Below, one piece after another: positions 43,254 through 51,601 of a stretch of 51,665 nt of DNA; position 1 is the stretch's first letter, and each line of letters starts with the position of its first letter. This DNA is from Bacteroidales bacterium. GTDB taxonomy: Bacteria; Bacteroidota; Bacteroidia; Bacteroidales; GCA-2748055. The notes under the pieces are model-generated. The model ran no database searches. It worked only from the letters and a program-made list of their open reading frames with translations, and was not told the DNA's origin. The position numbers and the translations under genes are program-made. The stretch lies in NCBI GenBank assembly GCA_021738565.1, contig JAIPBT010000029.1:1-51665 (forward strand). The letters are read 5' to 3'.

Positions 43254-43522
43254 GGTTTCTGGTTAATATACTGCGTAAACAAAAATATCTTTGTGAACCT
43301 ACGTGCAACAACTCCAAAAATGGAAATAAATAGTTTTGGATAAGGTCACACATATTATTACACAAAGCACCACAAAGAAGACACCAAGAAATGCACAAAG
43401 ACCGCATGGTTCGCAGAGTATAAACCGGGAATAAAAGGTTAGTTATGTCTTCCTGGCTCCTGGCCATTGGCTCCTGGCACGAAAATTTCCTATATTTATC
43501 AGATCAATCAATTCGATGCATT

Positions 43523-43849
43523 ATGAAAATTAACAATACCGCGAGGTACATTCCAGCCCTGTTGGTGGTGTTTGTTGCACTCCTTCTGTTTGCAGGTTGT
43601 TCCAATTATGAAGATGTTTCTGCATGTGTGGATGGCAAAACCTTCGGTTTCTTGAACGGTTTGTGGCATGGCATCATTGCCCCCGTGGACCTGGTTGCCA
43701 TGATCTGGCGAGAGGATGTGGCCGTGTTCGCTCCCAATAACAATGGTTTTTGGTACGCCTTTGGTTTTGTGATCGGTAGCGGGGGTTGGGGATTTCTCGG
43801 AGGGAAAGGCGCCAAAGCTGCCTCCAGGAAAAGCAGGGAAGAAGTATAG
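43523..43849 (+). CDS. Small hypothetical lipoprotein
   Basis: A 108-residue protein; the start at 43523 (MKINNTARYIPALLVVF) gives a lipoprotein signal with lipobox LFAGC, whereas 26 upstream in-frame codons do not. The rest contains a hydrophobic turn (FLNGLWHGIIAPVDLVAMIW) and a Gly-rich stretch (WYAFGFVIGSGGWGFLGG), suggesting a membrane association. Similar short proteins occur in Bacteroidota and other phyla without known role. Confidence 0.7.
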   Translation: MKINNTARYIPALLVVFVALLLFAGCSNYEDVSACVDGKTFGFLNGLWHGIIAPVDLVAMIWREDVAVFAPNNNGFWYAFGFVIGSGGWGFLGGKGAKAASRKSREEV

Positions 43850-43884
43850 TCTTCCCGGAATATTTTATTCAGATACACTCTATT

Positions 43885-45876
43885 TTACAGGTCGGCCTGC
43901 AATTGCAGTTCCAGGTCAAGGACCCTGTTCCCGGGCCTGATGTCATTTCCGGATCCGGTTGTAAACTGATGTGCATAGTTTTTCCAGCCTGCTTTTCCCC
44001 GAATTGTAAGCCAGTCTGTCAATTTAAATCTGCACACCAGCAGGTTCTGGGTACCCTTGCCGTACCATGCCGGAAAGAGAAAGCTGTATCGTACACCGGG
44101 TTCATAAAGATAGATCCTGTTTTCCCACGCAGTGACATTAAATGCCAGGAAGCGCAAGGTTAGCGTTACTTTTTTTGCCGGACTGATACGGTAGGTCTGG
44201 GAAAACAGATACCCATGATCACTCGGTTTGCTGTTTTTCAGAAATGAACTGATCCATTTGAAAGAAACATTGAATTGATCCGTTATCCTGTGGTCGTACC
44301 TGAAGCGAAACATCTGTTTGCGGTTGAGGTTGCATTGACTGCATACAGGTTCTTCCGTTGTCCTGTATTGCTCCCCCGAACGGATTTTCAATTGAATTTC
44401 TGTTTTAATATCCTGTGACAGATCATATTTGAACGTAAGATTGTGGTACATCCTGAAAAAGGGATGTGCATGGTGGGCCAGCGCGTTGATGTTCCTGGAA
44501 ATGTCTGTATCCATCGATAACCTTGCAAATTTAAACGGGGTGATCCTAATCCCTGCATTGAAACCGCGGATGTTCTCGGGATCGTTCCCCTCGCCGTATA
44601 CTGATGGTGTATGCCCGCTGTAACCCGGTTGAAATGTCCTGATTGAAAAATAGCAAGCAATTGCCGGATTGATTTCAAGGTTGCCCCCCAGCATGACCCC
44701 GAAATTCAGTTCATGGCCGGTTGCCGCTTCACCGAAGAATTCATACCATGATCCGAAATTTACCGTATAAACGGAAATCCCCGGTCTTATCGTGGTCATG
44801 TTCAGAATTGTATCCAGCGAGTCTTTCCCTGTCTTTGAAAGGTACATTGAAGAGAAGGTTCCGGAAATTCCGGTGTTCCATTGCCTTCCTGACCTGTTTA
44901 CAGAGAACCCGCCGGAAAGTTGATTCGCGAGCCCCGCACCCTTGCATTCGTTTTTTGTTCTGTGCAGACCGGTTCTTCTGATGCGGTCAAAGAGGCTGGT
45001 TGAGTTTCCTGCGTGGTGGAAAGAGATGTCCTCTGGTTTGTGAGAGATGAAAAAGTCAATAGAATAGTTGCCGAACTGTCCCTGTGCATACATTCCCCTG
45101 TAATAATCGTATTCCATGGATGATGCAAAGGGTTTCGCGTAAGCGTTCCTGTATCCGTTCAGGTTGATGCCCTTTCCGCGCGTGTGGAAGCCAAGTCCAT
45201 GTACAAGCCCGACTCCTCGATGAAGGCGGTAGTTGCCCAGGATCATTTTCCTTATTCCCCTGCCGGCATTGTATTCAACATAGCCTGTCAGATGTTCGGG
45301 TTTGTTTTTATTGAACCACAGCTCCCCGGGATCTTTCTCGATCGCCAGTCCGGCATTTATACTTCCCTTTTTATAGCGGATCCGGGTTAAGGATTTAAAT
45401 GGATGCCCAGCGTATACAGCAGTGGTGTCGCGGTTGCGATACGCGTGGCTAACCGGCAGTTTCGCGGATACATTTGAAAGTATCAAACCATCGGCAAAGC
45501 GCCTTCCGGTATTGTTCTTTTCAAAGGAAAAACTGATCAGCGGAGCGATCAGTTCCAGCAATTCCTTGTTTAGTCCGGGTATCGATGCCAATTCATACAG
45601 ACTGAAGAACGGACCATATTTCTGACGGTACCCAATGATTCCATGGACCTGGTAAGGTGAAAACAAACCTGAGTTGCTGAGCTGGGTTTCATCACAATGG
45701 TTGATCTGCAGGGGAGCTGATAACAATTCTCCTATGGATTCCGCCAGCATTTCACTGCCGGCTGAGATCCCGTTATCAGAAAGCGCTTCTGCGATTTCCC
45801 TGAGGACATCCTCTTCCTGGCAGAACGATTCCAGGCTGCAAAGTGTAATCAGAATTATCAGGAACTTTCTTTTCAT
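43885..45876 (-). CDS. Helix-hairpin-helix outer-membrane protein
   Basis: A 663-residue exported protein. After a signal (ESFCQ) there are helix-hairpin-helix-like repeats at about 40-120: LQINHCDETQLSNSGLFSPYQ and FFSLYELASIPGLNKELLELI, the ComEA-like signature. From about 140 to the end, aromatic alternating strands indicate an outer-membrane barrel. This architecture is Bacteroidota-specific and often annotated as a helix-hairpin-helix protein; a DNA-uptake role is only suggested by name. Its start codon overlaps the stop of the PorV/PorQ-like gene by 4 nt (ATGA), so the pair is translationally coupled. Confidence 0.85.
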   Translation of the reverse strand: MKRKFLIILITLCSLESFCQEEDVLREIAEALSDNGISAGSEMLAESIGELLSAPLQINHCDETQLSNSGLFSPYQVHGIIGYRQKYGPFFSLYELASIPGLNKELLELIAPLISFSFEKNNTGRRFADGLILSNVSAKLPVSHAYRNRDTTAVYAGHPFKSLTRIRYKKGSINAGLAIEKDPGELWFNKNKPEHLTGYVEYNAGRGIRKMILGNYRLHRGVGLVHGLGFHTRGKGINLNGYRNAYAKPFASSMEYDYYRGMYAQGQFGNYSIDFFISHKPEDISFHHAGNSTSLFDRIRRTGLHRTKNECKGAGLANQLSGGFSVNRSGRQWNTGISGTFSSMYLSKTGKDSLDTILNMTTIRPGISVYTVNFGSWYEFFGEAATGHELNFGVMLGGNLEINPAIACYFSIRTFQPGYSGHTPSVYGEGNDPENIRGFNAGIRITPFKFARLSMDTDISRNINALAHHAHPFFRMYHNLTFKYDLSQDIKTEIQLKIRSGEQYRTTEEPVCSQCNLNRKQMFRFRYDHRITDQFNVSFKWISSFLKNSKPSDHGYLFSQTYRISPAKKVTLTLRFLAFNVTAWENRIYLYEPGVRYSFLFPAWYGKGTQNLLVCRFKLTDWLTIRGKAGWKNYAHQFTTGSGNDIRPGNRVLDLELQLQADL

Positions 45877-46718
45877 TTCCCGGGATTATAGGATACCAAT
45901 ATCGCCGGAGTGATGCCACGGTTTGCGGTCCATGAAAAGGACAGATCCAAGCTTGTTCTTTCAAATGTAAATCCGGCGCCGAAAGAATAGGTATTGGGTT
46001 CTGAATGGTACCCTGCCCGGATCACAGTTGTTTTTCCGAACAGGAATTCCAGTCCCTGTCTGAACTGCATTCGCTCAGGTGTGACTACGGATAATTCGCA
46101 AAGAAGGGTTGTGTTTGTATAGATCAGATGGGATACTCCTGCCGAAACAGTATATGGGAAAAGGGGTGCGTTATCAGGATGGTTTCCTGACGTAACAGGG
46201 TTGCCAATATTTGATGAAATCACAGTGGTGGGAAGGACCCTATAATATATTCCGCCTCCAAGTCCCAATGTCCAAAGGTAATTCCATTCCCCCTGGCTCA
46301 TGGTGTTGTAATAATGGAATGAAACACCTACGCCCAGTTTATCTGAAAGCCTAATCCCGTATGCAAGCTTCGAACTAAAATTCTGAAATCCCCCGATGCC
46401 ATAGTTGGAAAACCTGAGTTGGAATGCGCCGTGTCCGGTCTTCATAATGCCCGTTAATGATGAAAAGCCAATTTCTTTTGTTGCGAATGGACGGGCATGA
46501 CCGGCAGAGAGGGTGTGGTCCTTGATCTTTCCAAGGATAGCGGGATTGTTGGTATGCAGACTTCCATCGGAGGCCACGGATGATATATTGCCAAGGGCAG
46601 CGCTCCGGGCATCCGGGAAAAATTGCTGGGCAGACATATACCTGGTCATAGCGAAAAAAAAGACCGGGATGATGATTCCCGGTCTTGCATATGCCCACAA
46701 AGTCTGTGGGTTTTTCAT
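45873..46718 (-). CDS. PorV/PorQ-family outer-membrane protein
   Basis: A 281-residue exported beta-barrel protein. The segment FFPDARSAALGNISSVASDG followed by NNPAILGKIKDHTLSAGH is typical of the PorV/PorQ/FadL-like family of type IX secretion-associated proteins, and GFSSLTGIMKTGHGAFQLRF with repeated strands follows. Coupling to the helix-hairpin-helix protein and the upstream purE gene (82-nt gap) indicates a transcription unit. Which of the Por paralogues it is cannot be told. Confidence 0.72.
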   Translation of the reverse strand: MKNPQTLWAYARPGIIIPVFFFAMTRYMSAQQFFPDARSAALGNISSVASDGSLHTNNPAILGKIKDHTLSAGHARPFATKEIGFSSLTGIMKTGHGAFQLRFSNYGIGGFQNFSSKLAYGIRLSDKLGVGVSFHYYNTMSQGEWNYLWTLGLGGGIYYRVLPTTVISSNIGNPVTSGNHPDNAPLFPYTVSAGVSHLIYTNTTLLCELSVVTPERMQFRQGLEFLFGKTTVIRAGYHSEPNTYSFGAGFTFERTSLDLSFSWTANRGITPAILVSYNPGK

Positions 46719-46800
46719 AAAATGTTCCTGGTTATTACCTAAGAAAGGTCATTCCGTTCTTTAATGTGATGAAACAACAAAATATCGTTAAAAATCAGGA

Positions 46801-47313
46801 TCAATTCGTTTTGAATTTATATTTTACTTTTTTGAGGTCTTCGTTTGCCTTTACGATCTTACTTTCCAAGCCTGCTTTGAAAGATCTCATTTTCTCCATA
46901 ACATTTTCATCGCCTGTAGCAAGGATCTGTGCAGCCAGTATTCCGGCATTTTTTGCACCATCAATGCCAACCGTTGCAACGGGTATGCCCGGGGGCATCT
47001 GGACAATCGAGAGCAGGGAATCCCAGCCATCGAGTGATATGGATGCCTTTACAGGAACCCCGATCACAGGCAGCGGGGTAAGTGCGGCTACCACGCCCGG
47101 CAGGTGGGCTGCACCGCCTGCACCGGCTATGATTACACGTATGCCCCTTTCGTATGCTCCCCTGGCAAAGTCCATGGCCTGTTGCGGGGTTCTGTGTGCA
47201 GAAAGCGCGTTAATTTCAAAGGGGATCTCAAATTCGTCGAGGATCTTTGCTGCCTCTTCCATTACCGGAAGGTCGGAGGTGGATCCCATGATTATACTAA
47301 CTTTTGGTGTCAT
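46801..47313 (-). CDS. purE: 5-(carboxyamino)imidazole ribonucleotide mutase
   Basis: Converts N5-CAIR to CAIR in purine synthesis. Motifs: [13 protein letters not shown] at the N terminus, [20 protein letters not shown] and [19 protein letters not shown], all characteristic of class I PurE. The start at 47313 ([11 protein letters not shown]) is preferred over one 12 codons upstream. Length 170 residues, normal. It is the first gene ahead of the PorV/PorQ-like and HhH genes on this strand. Confidence 0.96.
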   Translation of the reverse strand: MTPKVSIIMGSTSDLPVMEEAAKILDEFEIPFEINALSAHRTPQQAMDFARGAYERGIRVIIAGAGGAAHLPGVVAALTPLPVIGVPVKASISLDGWDSLLSIVQMPPGIPVATVGIDGAKNAGILAAQILATGDENVMEKMRSFKAGLESKIVKANEDLKKVKYKFKTN

Positions 47314-47507
47314 GAATTGATTGTTTTGGTTATATAATATGCCATTCAATTTATTTCCGGTATCAATTTATTGAAAAATTGAATTGATACACAGAAGAAA
47401 CACGAAGAAAACGCAGAGGTTCACCAGTTGAGGATATTTTTTATCATTTTTACCAGTACCATATTGATTCATCATCCATTTGTTTAAATTCGTATAAAAT
47501 TTAACAA

Positions 47508-48053
47508 ATGAGCAGCAACCGCATTCAGGTATTGGACCTTGTCTTTGAAAAATCACTTGATAAAAGTACAATCCAGGCAGAAGTATCCCGCATTGCCGGG
47601 GAGATGAATCGTGACCTGAAAGAGAAAAACCCCATTTTCCTCGGCATACTCAATGGGGCGTTTATGTTTGCCAGCGATCTGTTTAAGCAGATAACCATTC
47701 CCTGTCAGATCACGTTTCTGAAACTGGCTTCATACGTGGGAACGCAAACCAGCGGAACAGTGAAACAGCTGATAGGGATCAACCAGGACCTGAAAGACAG
47801 GAGCGTTGTTATTCTTGAAGATATTGTTGATACCGGTGAGACCCTTGATACTATAATCAGGCAACTTAGTGGCTATGAACCCAGGGAAATATTGGTTGCC
47901 ACCATGCTCTATAAACCTGAAGCGATCCAAAAATCAATTCATCTTGACTATGTCGGATTTGAAATCCCAAATGAATTTGTAATAGGTTACGGGCTTGATT
48001 ACAATGGATATGGAAGAAATCTTTCGGAAATTTATACCATGGTACCTGAATAA
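47508..48053 (+). CDS. hpt: Hypoxanthine phosphoribosyltransferase
   Basis: Salvages hypoxanthine or guanine with PRPP. PRPP-binding motif VVILEDIVDTGETLD (about residues 101-115), N-terminal loop LNGAFMFASDL, and LDYVGFEIPNEFVIGYGLDYNG at the C terminus are all conserved. 181 residues, normal length. It precedes adk by 57 nt on the same strand, though adk has its own possible promoter. Confidence 0.95.
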   Translation: MSSNRIQVLDLVFEKSLDKSTIQAEVSRIAGEMNRDLKEKNPIFLGILNGAFMFASDLFKQITIPCQITFLKLASYVGTQTSGTVKQLIGINQDLKDRSVVILEDIVDTGETLDTIIRQLSGYEPREILVATMLYKPEAIQKSIHLDYVGFEIPNEFVIGYGLDYNGYGRNLSEIYTMVPE

Positions 48054-48066
48054 TTTTTAACTTTAT

Positions 48067-48074
48067 TACTTTTG
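48067..48074 (+). promoter_or_regulatory. Possible -7 box of an adk promoter
   Basis: TACTTTTG fits TAnnTTTG, 37 nt before the adk ATG. A -33 TTTG is not evident at the usual spacing, so the call is weak. Confidence 0.3.
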
Positions 48075-48110
48075 TTATCCCAATTGATTTAACCAATAAA
48101 ATTACTAACA

Positions 48111-48692
48111 ATGTTGAATATTGTATTATTCGGTCCTCCGGGATCAGGAAAAGGTACACAGGCAGAAAAGCTGATCGATAAATATAAACTCACCCACGTT
48201 GCCACCGGAGATATTCTGAGGGATGAGGTCGACCGGCAAACTGATCTTGGGAAGCAGGCAAAGGTGATCATGGATGCAGGGGAACTTGTTCCGGATAACA
48301 TCGTGATTGATATGATCAGGAAAAAACTTGAAGAGCACAAGGGAGGCCCGGGGTTTATTTTTGATGGTTTCCCGCGTACTGTTGATCAGGCCAGGGAGTT
48401 AAGAAAGGCACTTTCCAAATACGATGAAAATGTGTCCATAGTAATTTCACTTGAGGTTCCAAAAGAGGTTTTGATGGAACGCATGCTCAAGAGAGGCAAG
48501 GAGACGGGCCGCTCCGATGATAATGAGGAGACGATCAATAACCGCATTGATGTTTACGAGCGCCAGACCGTTCCTGTTACTTATTACTATGATAAGAAGC
48601 ATGTGCATGTCTCCGTTGACGGAGTGGGAACCATTGAAGAGATCTTCAAAAGGATCGTGAAGAAGATTGAGGAATTCGAGACATATCACTGA
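48111..48692 (+). CDS. adk: Adenylate kinase
   Basis: Interconverts ATP plus AMP and two ADP. P-loop FGPPGSGKGTQAEKL (residues 6-20), AMP-binding ATGDILRDEV, and the FDGFPRTVDQA segment are conserved. The lid is short (MLKRGKETGRSDDNEET), as in the short-type bacterial enzymes, with no zinc cysteines. 193 residues, normal for the type. It follows hpt. Confidence 0.96.
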   Translation: MLNIVLFGPPGSGKGTQAEKLIDKYKLTHVATGDILRDEVDRQTDLGKQAKVIMDAGELVPDNIVIDMIRKKLEEHKGGPGFIFDGFPRTVDQARELRKALSKYDENVSIVISLEVPKEVLMERMLKRGKETGRSDDNEETINNRIDVYERQTVPVTYYYDKKHVHVSVDGVGTIEEIFKRIVKKIEEFETYH

Positions 48693-48740
48693 TCATCATA
48701 CATCAGTATTTATCTGACAAATCATCAGGGGATAATCCTT

Positions 48741-49380
48741 CCTCGAGGTTCGGCGGTTCGACGGTTCGGCGGTTCGACGGTTCGGCGGAGCTCATTATTA
48801 CTTATGGTAAAATGGAGGGATGATCCCGGATCCTTCGGCTCGAGGTTCGACGGAGCTCATTATTACATATGGGAAAAGGGTAGGACTATCCCGGGTCCTT
48901 CGGCTCGAGGTTCGACGGAGCTCACCTCTTCGCTGTCTCACCGCCGTAGTTAAACGAAGGCGGTCAGGAACCGGTCTTTATTGTTAGGAACCGATCTCGA
49001 CTGCGTTCGATCTCCCCCTCGTGACGTCGTGCAGTCGTACAGTCGTGCAGTCGTGCAGCCGTCCTTCCTCGAGGTTCGGCGGAGCTCATTATTACTTATG
49101 GTAAAATGGAGGGATGATCCCGGATCCTCGTGCCTCGATAAACTCGGTACTTCGCTCAGGAACCGGAATTACCATTTGGAAGTCAAGATCTCGACTGCGT
49201 TCGATCTCCCCCTCGTGACGTCGTGCAGTCGTACAGTCGTGCAGTCGTGCAGCCGTCCTTCCTCGAGGTTCGGCGGAGCTCATTATTACTTATGGTAAAA
49301 TGGAGGGATGATCCCGGATCCTTCGGCTCGAGGTTCGGCGGAGCTCACCTCTTCGCTCAGGAACCGCTCTAATGTTATTA
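48741..49380. repeat. Gene-free cluster of direct repeats
   Basis: A 135-bp segment occurs twice: 48993-49127 and 49187-49321, nearly identical, with CGTGCAGTCGTACAGTC-type tracts. A module CTCGAGGTTCGGCGGAGCTCATTATTAC... recurs from 48742 and about 48839 as well, and 48742-48786 holds a GGTTCGACGGTTCGGC microsatellite. A REP palindrome is at 48941-48963. I see no gene between 48693 and 49774. Confidence 0.85.
48941..48963. repeat. REP palindrome
   Basis: CCGCCGTAGTTAAACGAAGG followed by CGG; ends CCGCC/GGCGG pair. Same family as the element inside lysS (39184-39203). Confidence 0.7.
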
Positions 49381-49433
49381 GGGGAGGGATCTCGACAAGC
49401 TCGATCCTTCTCTGGTGGAGAGCATACCCCAAC

Positions 49434-49514
49434 GTTACCAAAGGTAACACCTAACGTTTGCCTTGCGGACCCCTAACGCTCCCGCGGGGAGCCCCTGACG
49501 TTACCGAAGGTACC
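49434..49514. repeat. Array of 22-nt mini-hairpins (array II)
   Basis: Four units start at 49434, 49456, 49478 and 49500, exactly 22 nt apart. Each has a 6-nt arm, 3-nt loop and 6-nt arm: GTTACC-AAA-GGTAAC, GTTTGC-CTT-GCGGAC, GCTCCC-GCG-GGGAGC and GTTACC-GAA-GGTACC, joined by 7-nt linkers ACCTAAC, CCCTAAC and CCCTGAC. Arms change but pairing is kept. Array I at 34030 has the same design. Confidence 0.85.
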
Positions 49515-49774
49515 ACCGACTACACAGCTTTGACCATCTCCATATACAAGTTTTTTTCAAAATGTTTGCCTTATGTTCACAAATATTTTCCTTAACTTGA
49601 TTTCTGTCGTGGAATTTGATGTCCGGAAGTGTTGATATATAGCTGTTTTGGGAAAAAATGTACACTTCGAGCGGTATACAGTGTCCGATAATCAAAAGAT
49701 TCTGCATGCTGAGATAACAGATGTATCAACAATGTAGATATAAATAATTAGCTTCCATAAAAAGAAAATATAGC

Positions 49775-50797
49775 ATGAAAGATCAATTATTAAATCTTAT
49801 AGAGGAACAAACTTCACCCTTATTTAGAATAATGTCAGTCTTCAATCAAACTGAACACGGGCGGAGAAATTTCGAAAATAATATAATAGCCTTTCATATC
49901 GGAAATGGGTTTGTGCTGTCCGTTGCTCATAATTTGAAACCTGAAACTGGTCTAATAAAGTCTATGACTGAAGCATCATATCAGGCCGATATTATTGCAC
50001 ATTGTACACCAGATGAAGTTACATTACTCAACAGGTGCTACATGTTAGACCCAGCTACGAATAAACGTTACATTAACATTACTGATCAAAATGATGTTAA
50101 ACCAACTATTGATGCTTTTAAACGAATCAACTATGACACAAGATGGATCACTCAATATCAACGAAGGATTTGTAGTCCTGTTCTAATTGTTCAGTTCCAG
50201 GAAAACGAATTTTATGGTGATGCTACCTTAAACCATCATTTTAATGCCGACAATTACTTTCATGAACCAGCTGCCGGAGCACATACCTATTTACTTAGTT
50301 TGGAACTTCAAAAAGCTTGGTATTCTGAAGATATTGCATTGTATAGGATTATTAATACAGACCAAGTTATAATTGACAAACTTCCTGTTGCCGAAATATC
50401 CTTCGAAACATTAATCCCGCAGGATTCACTTTATTGTATTCAGGCAGCACCTAGTTCTAATATGGGAAGAATGATAAATGAATCTAGAATTGAAGGAATT
50501 CTTGATCACCATGCCAAAGTTGAAGATAGATTTGATGGAAATTTTCTAAGAACAGGATTAAGGTATTTATTGAAAGGCTATTTCAGGTTTGGTTCATCAG
50601 GAGCTCCTTATTTTCTATACAATAATGAGGAGAACTCCTTCAAGGTAAATGCTATTCAAAGTGAAGCATGTCCAATTCAGCTATCAATAAAAAATGATAA
50701 AAACGGAAATTTTCAATATGTAAACGCTATAGCATCACCGCTACAAATAATTCAAGCGGAACTGGAAGAAGAAATTAATACGGAAGCTAACGTATAA
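49775..50797 (+). CDS. Trypsin-like serine protease-fold protein
   Basis: A 340-residue protein, apparently cytoplasmic because no signal peptide is seen. A chymotrypsin-fold triad can be read: His52 in GNGFVLSVAHNL, Asp186 in SEDIALYRII, and Ser275 in GSSGAPYF (GxSGxP). The long stretch between His and Asp (about 130 residues) is larger than in small trypsins. Stand-alone cytoplasmic trypsin-like proteins occur in anti-phage and stress modules; the target is unknown. The gene is AT-rich compared with its neighbours, and its stop codon lies inside the attC-like palindrome at 50786, as in integron cassettes. Confidence 0.75.
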   Translation: MKDQLLNLIEEQTSPLFRIMSVFNQTEHGRRNFENNIIAFHIGNGFVLSVAHNLKPETGLIKSMTEASYQADIIAHCTPDEVTLLNRCYMLDPATNKRYINITDQNDVKPTIDAFKRINYDTRWITQYQRRICSPVLIVQFQENEFYGDATLNHHFNADNYFHEPAAGAHTYLLSLELQKAWYSEDIALYRIINTDQVIIDKLPVAEISFETLIPQDSLYCIQAAPSSNMGRMINESRIEGILDHHAKVEDRFDGNFLRTGLRYLLKGYFRFGSSGAPYFLYNNEENSFKVNAIQSEACPIQLSIKNDKNGNFQYVNAIASPLQIIQAELEEEINTEANV

Positions 50798-50832
50798 GCG
50801 GCATTAAAACGACCGCTTATACTAACCGTTAG
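50786..50832. other. attC-like recombination site
   Basis: CTAAC (50787-50791), GTATAAGCGG (50792-50801), a central CATTAAAACGA, CCGCTTATAC (50813-50822), TAACC, GTTAG (50828-50832). The inner 10-bp stem is perfect; the outer CTAAC/GTTAG pair resembles R''/R' boxes of integron attC sites, with the usual asymmetry (five unpaired bases on one side). It overlaps the stop codon of the trypsin-like gene. No integron integrase is in the window. Confidence 0.55.
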
Positions 50833-50893
50833 GGAGCAAGCTGTTCCAAACGTATTTCGGAAATAATTTGTAAATTTGAAAAAAGACAAAATC

Positions 50894-51121
50894 ATGGGAC
50901 TTGCAGCAGATAAATTGGAATTGATTGAGTGGCTTACAAATTTAGATGATAATGAAACCATTTCATACCTAAAAATTGTAAAGAATTCGAAAGAATCAAA
51001 TTCTGATTGGTGGGATGATCTGACAGAGGACCAAAAGCAGGCCATTGAGAGAGGATTAAAAGATATTGATGCTGGCCATGTAACTACACATGCTGAAGTA
51101 AAAAAGAAGTATGGGTTATAA
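50894..51121 (+). CDS. RelB/ParD-like antitoxin (addiction module)
   Basis: A 75-residue protein from the ATG at 50894 (MGLAADKLELIEWLTNLDD); an upstream TTG is an unlikely start. The C-terminal AIERGLKDIDAGHVTTHAEV followed by KKKYGL is the typical end of this antitoxin family, where the helix wraps the toxin. It overlaps the toxin gene by 11 nt, giving translational coupling. It probably represses its own operon, although no helix-turn-helix is obvious. Confidence 0.85.
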   Translation: MGLAADKLELIEWLTNLDDNETISYLKIVKNSKESNSDWWDDLTEDQKQAIERGLKDIDAGHVTTHAEVKKKYGL

Positions 51122-51404
51122 AATTTTCTGGACAGATGAGTCTATTCGCAATCTTGAAAGCATTATTTCATATTTAGAATCCGAGTGGACTGAAAAGGAA
51201 GTAAATAAATTTAAATCTAAATTATCTCGGCAAATTGAGCTAATTTCTAAAAACCCTCAGATCTTTCCTGTTTCTCAATATCAAACCCGACTTCGAAAGG
51301 CCGTATTAAGCAAGCATACAACCATCTATTACGAAATCAAAAATAATCAAATTTTCATTGCATATTTATTTAGTAATAGAATGGACATAAAAAATATAAA
51401 ATAG
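51111..51404 (+). CDS. RelE/ParE family toxin
   Basis: A 97-residue toxin of the ParE/RelE superfamily: MGYKIFWTDESIRNLESIIS at the N terminus, the KNPQIFPVSQ loop, and the C-terminal basic strand RKAVLSKHTTIYYEIKNNQI with FSNRMDIKNIK. Whether it poisons gyrase (ParE) or ribosomes (RelE) cannot be read. With the antitoxin it fills what appears to be one cassette downstream of the attC-like site; such modules stabilise integron arrays. Confidence 0.9.
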   Translation: MGYKIFWTDESIRNLESIISYLESEWTEKEVNKFKSKLSRQIELISKNPQIFPVSQYQTRLRKAVLSKHTTIYYEIKNNQIFIAYLFSNRMDIKNIK

Positions 51405-51529
51405 GCTCGTCTCCCTAACAATTAAGCATCGTCCATCGACCCGGCTCAGGAACCTATTTTGGCGATAGCCAAATATGTGCTTTGTGTTGAACAAAACCGG
51501 GGTTACCTTATATACTGTGGAATCAATAC

Positions 51530-51601
51530 GAAACCTCCTCAAGCGTCACCGTGCCAATCTCCAACCTGTTTTTCTTCCGTTATCCCATCATCCCTCGCCC
51601 T
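51530..51601. repeat. Second copy of the lysS-tail relic
   Basis: Matches 38855-38926 at about 67 of 72 positions, in the same orientation. Read on the minus strand it gives the same KKNRLEIGTVTLEEVS sequence but has a stop where the other copy has tyrosine. 51405-51529 and 51602-51665 show no gene I can support; a CCTAAC at 51415 might begin a second attC whose right half is missing. Confidence 0.8.

Noticed and set aside
49501-49707. 68-residue minus-strand frame upstream of the trypsin-like gene
   Set aside because: No ribosome-binding site or domain; it begins in AT-rich spacer and runs into the hairpin array. It could be a relic but cannot be supported.
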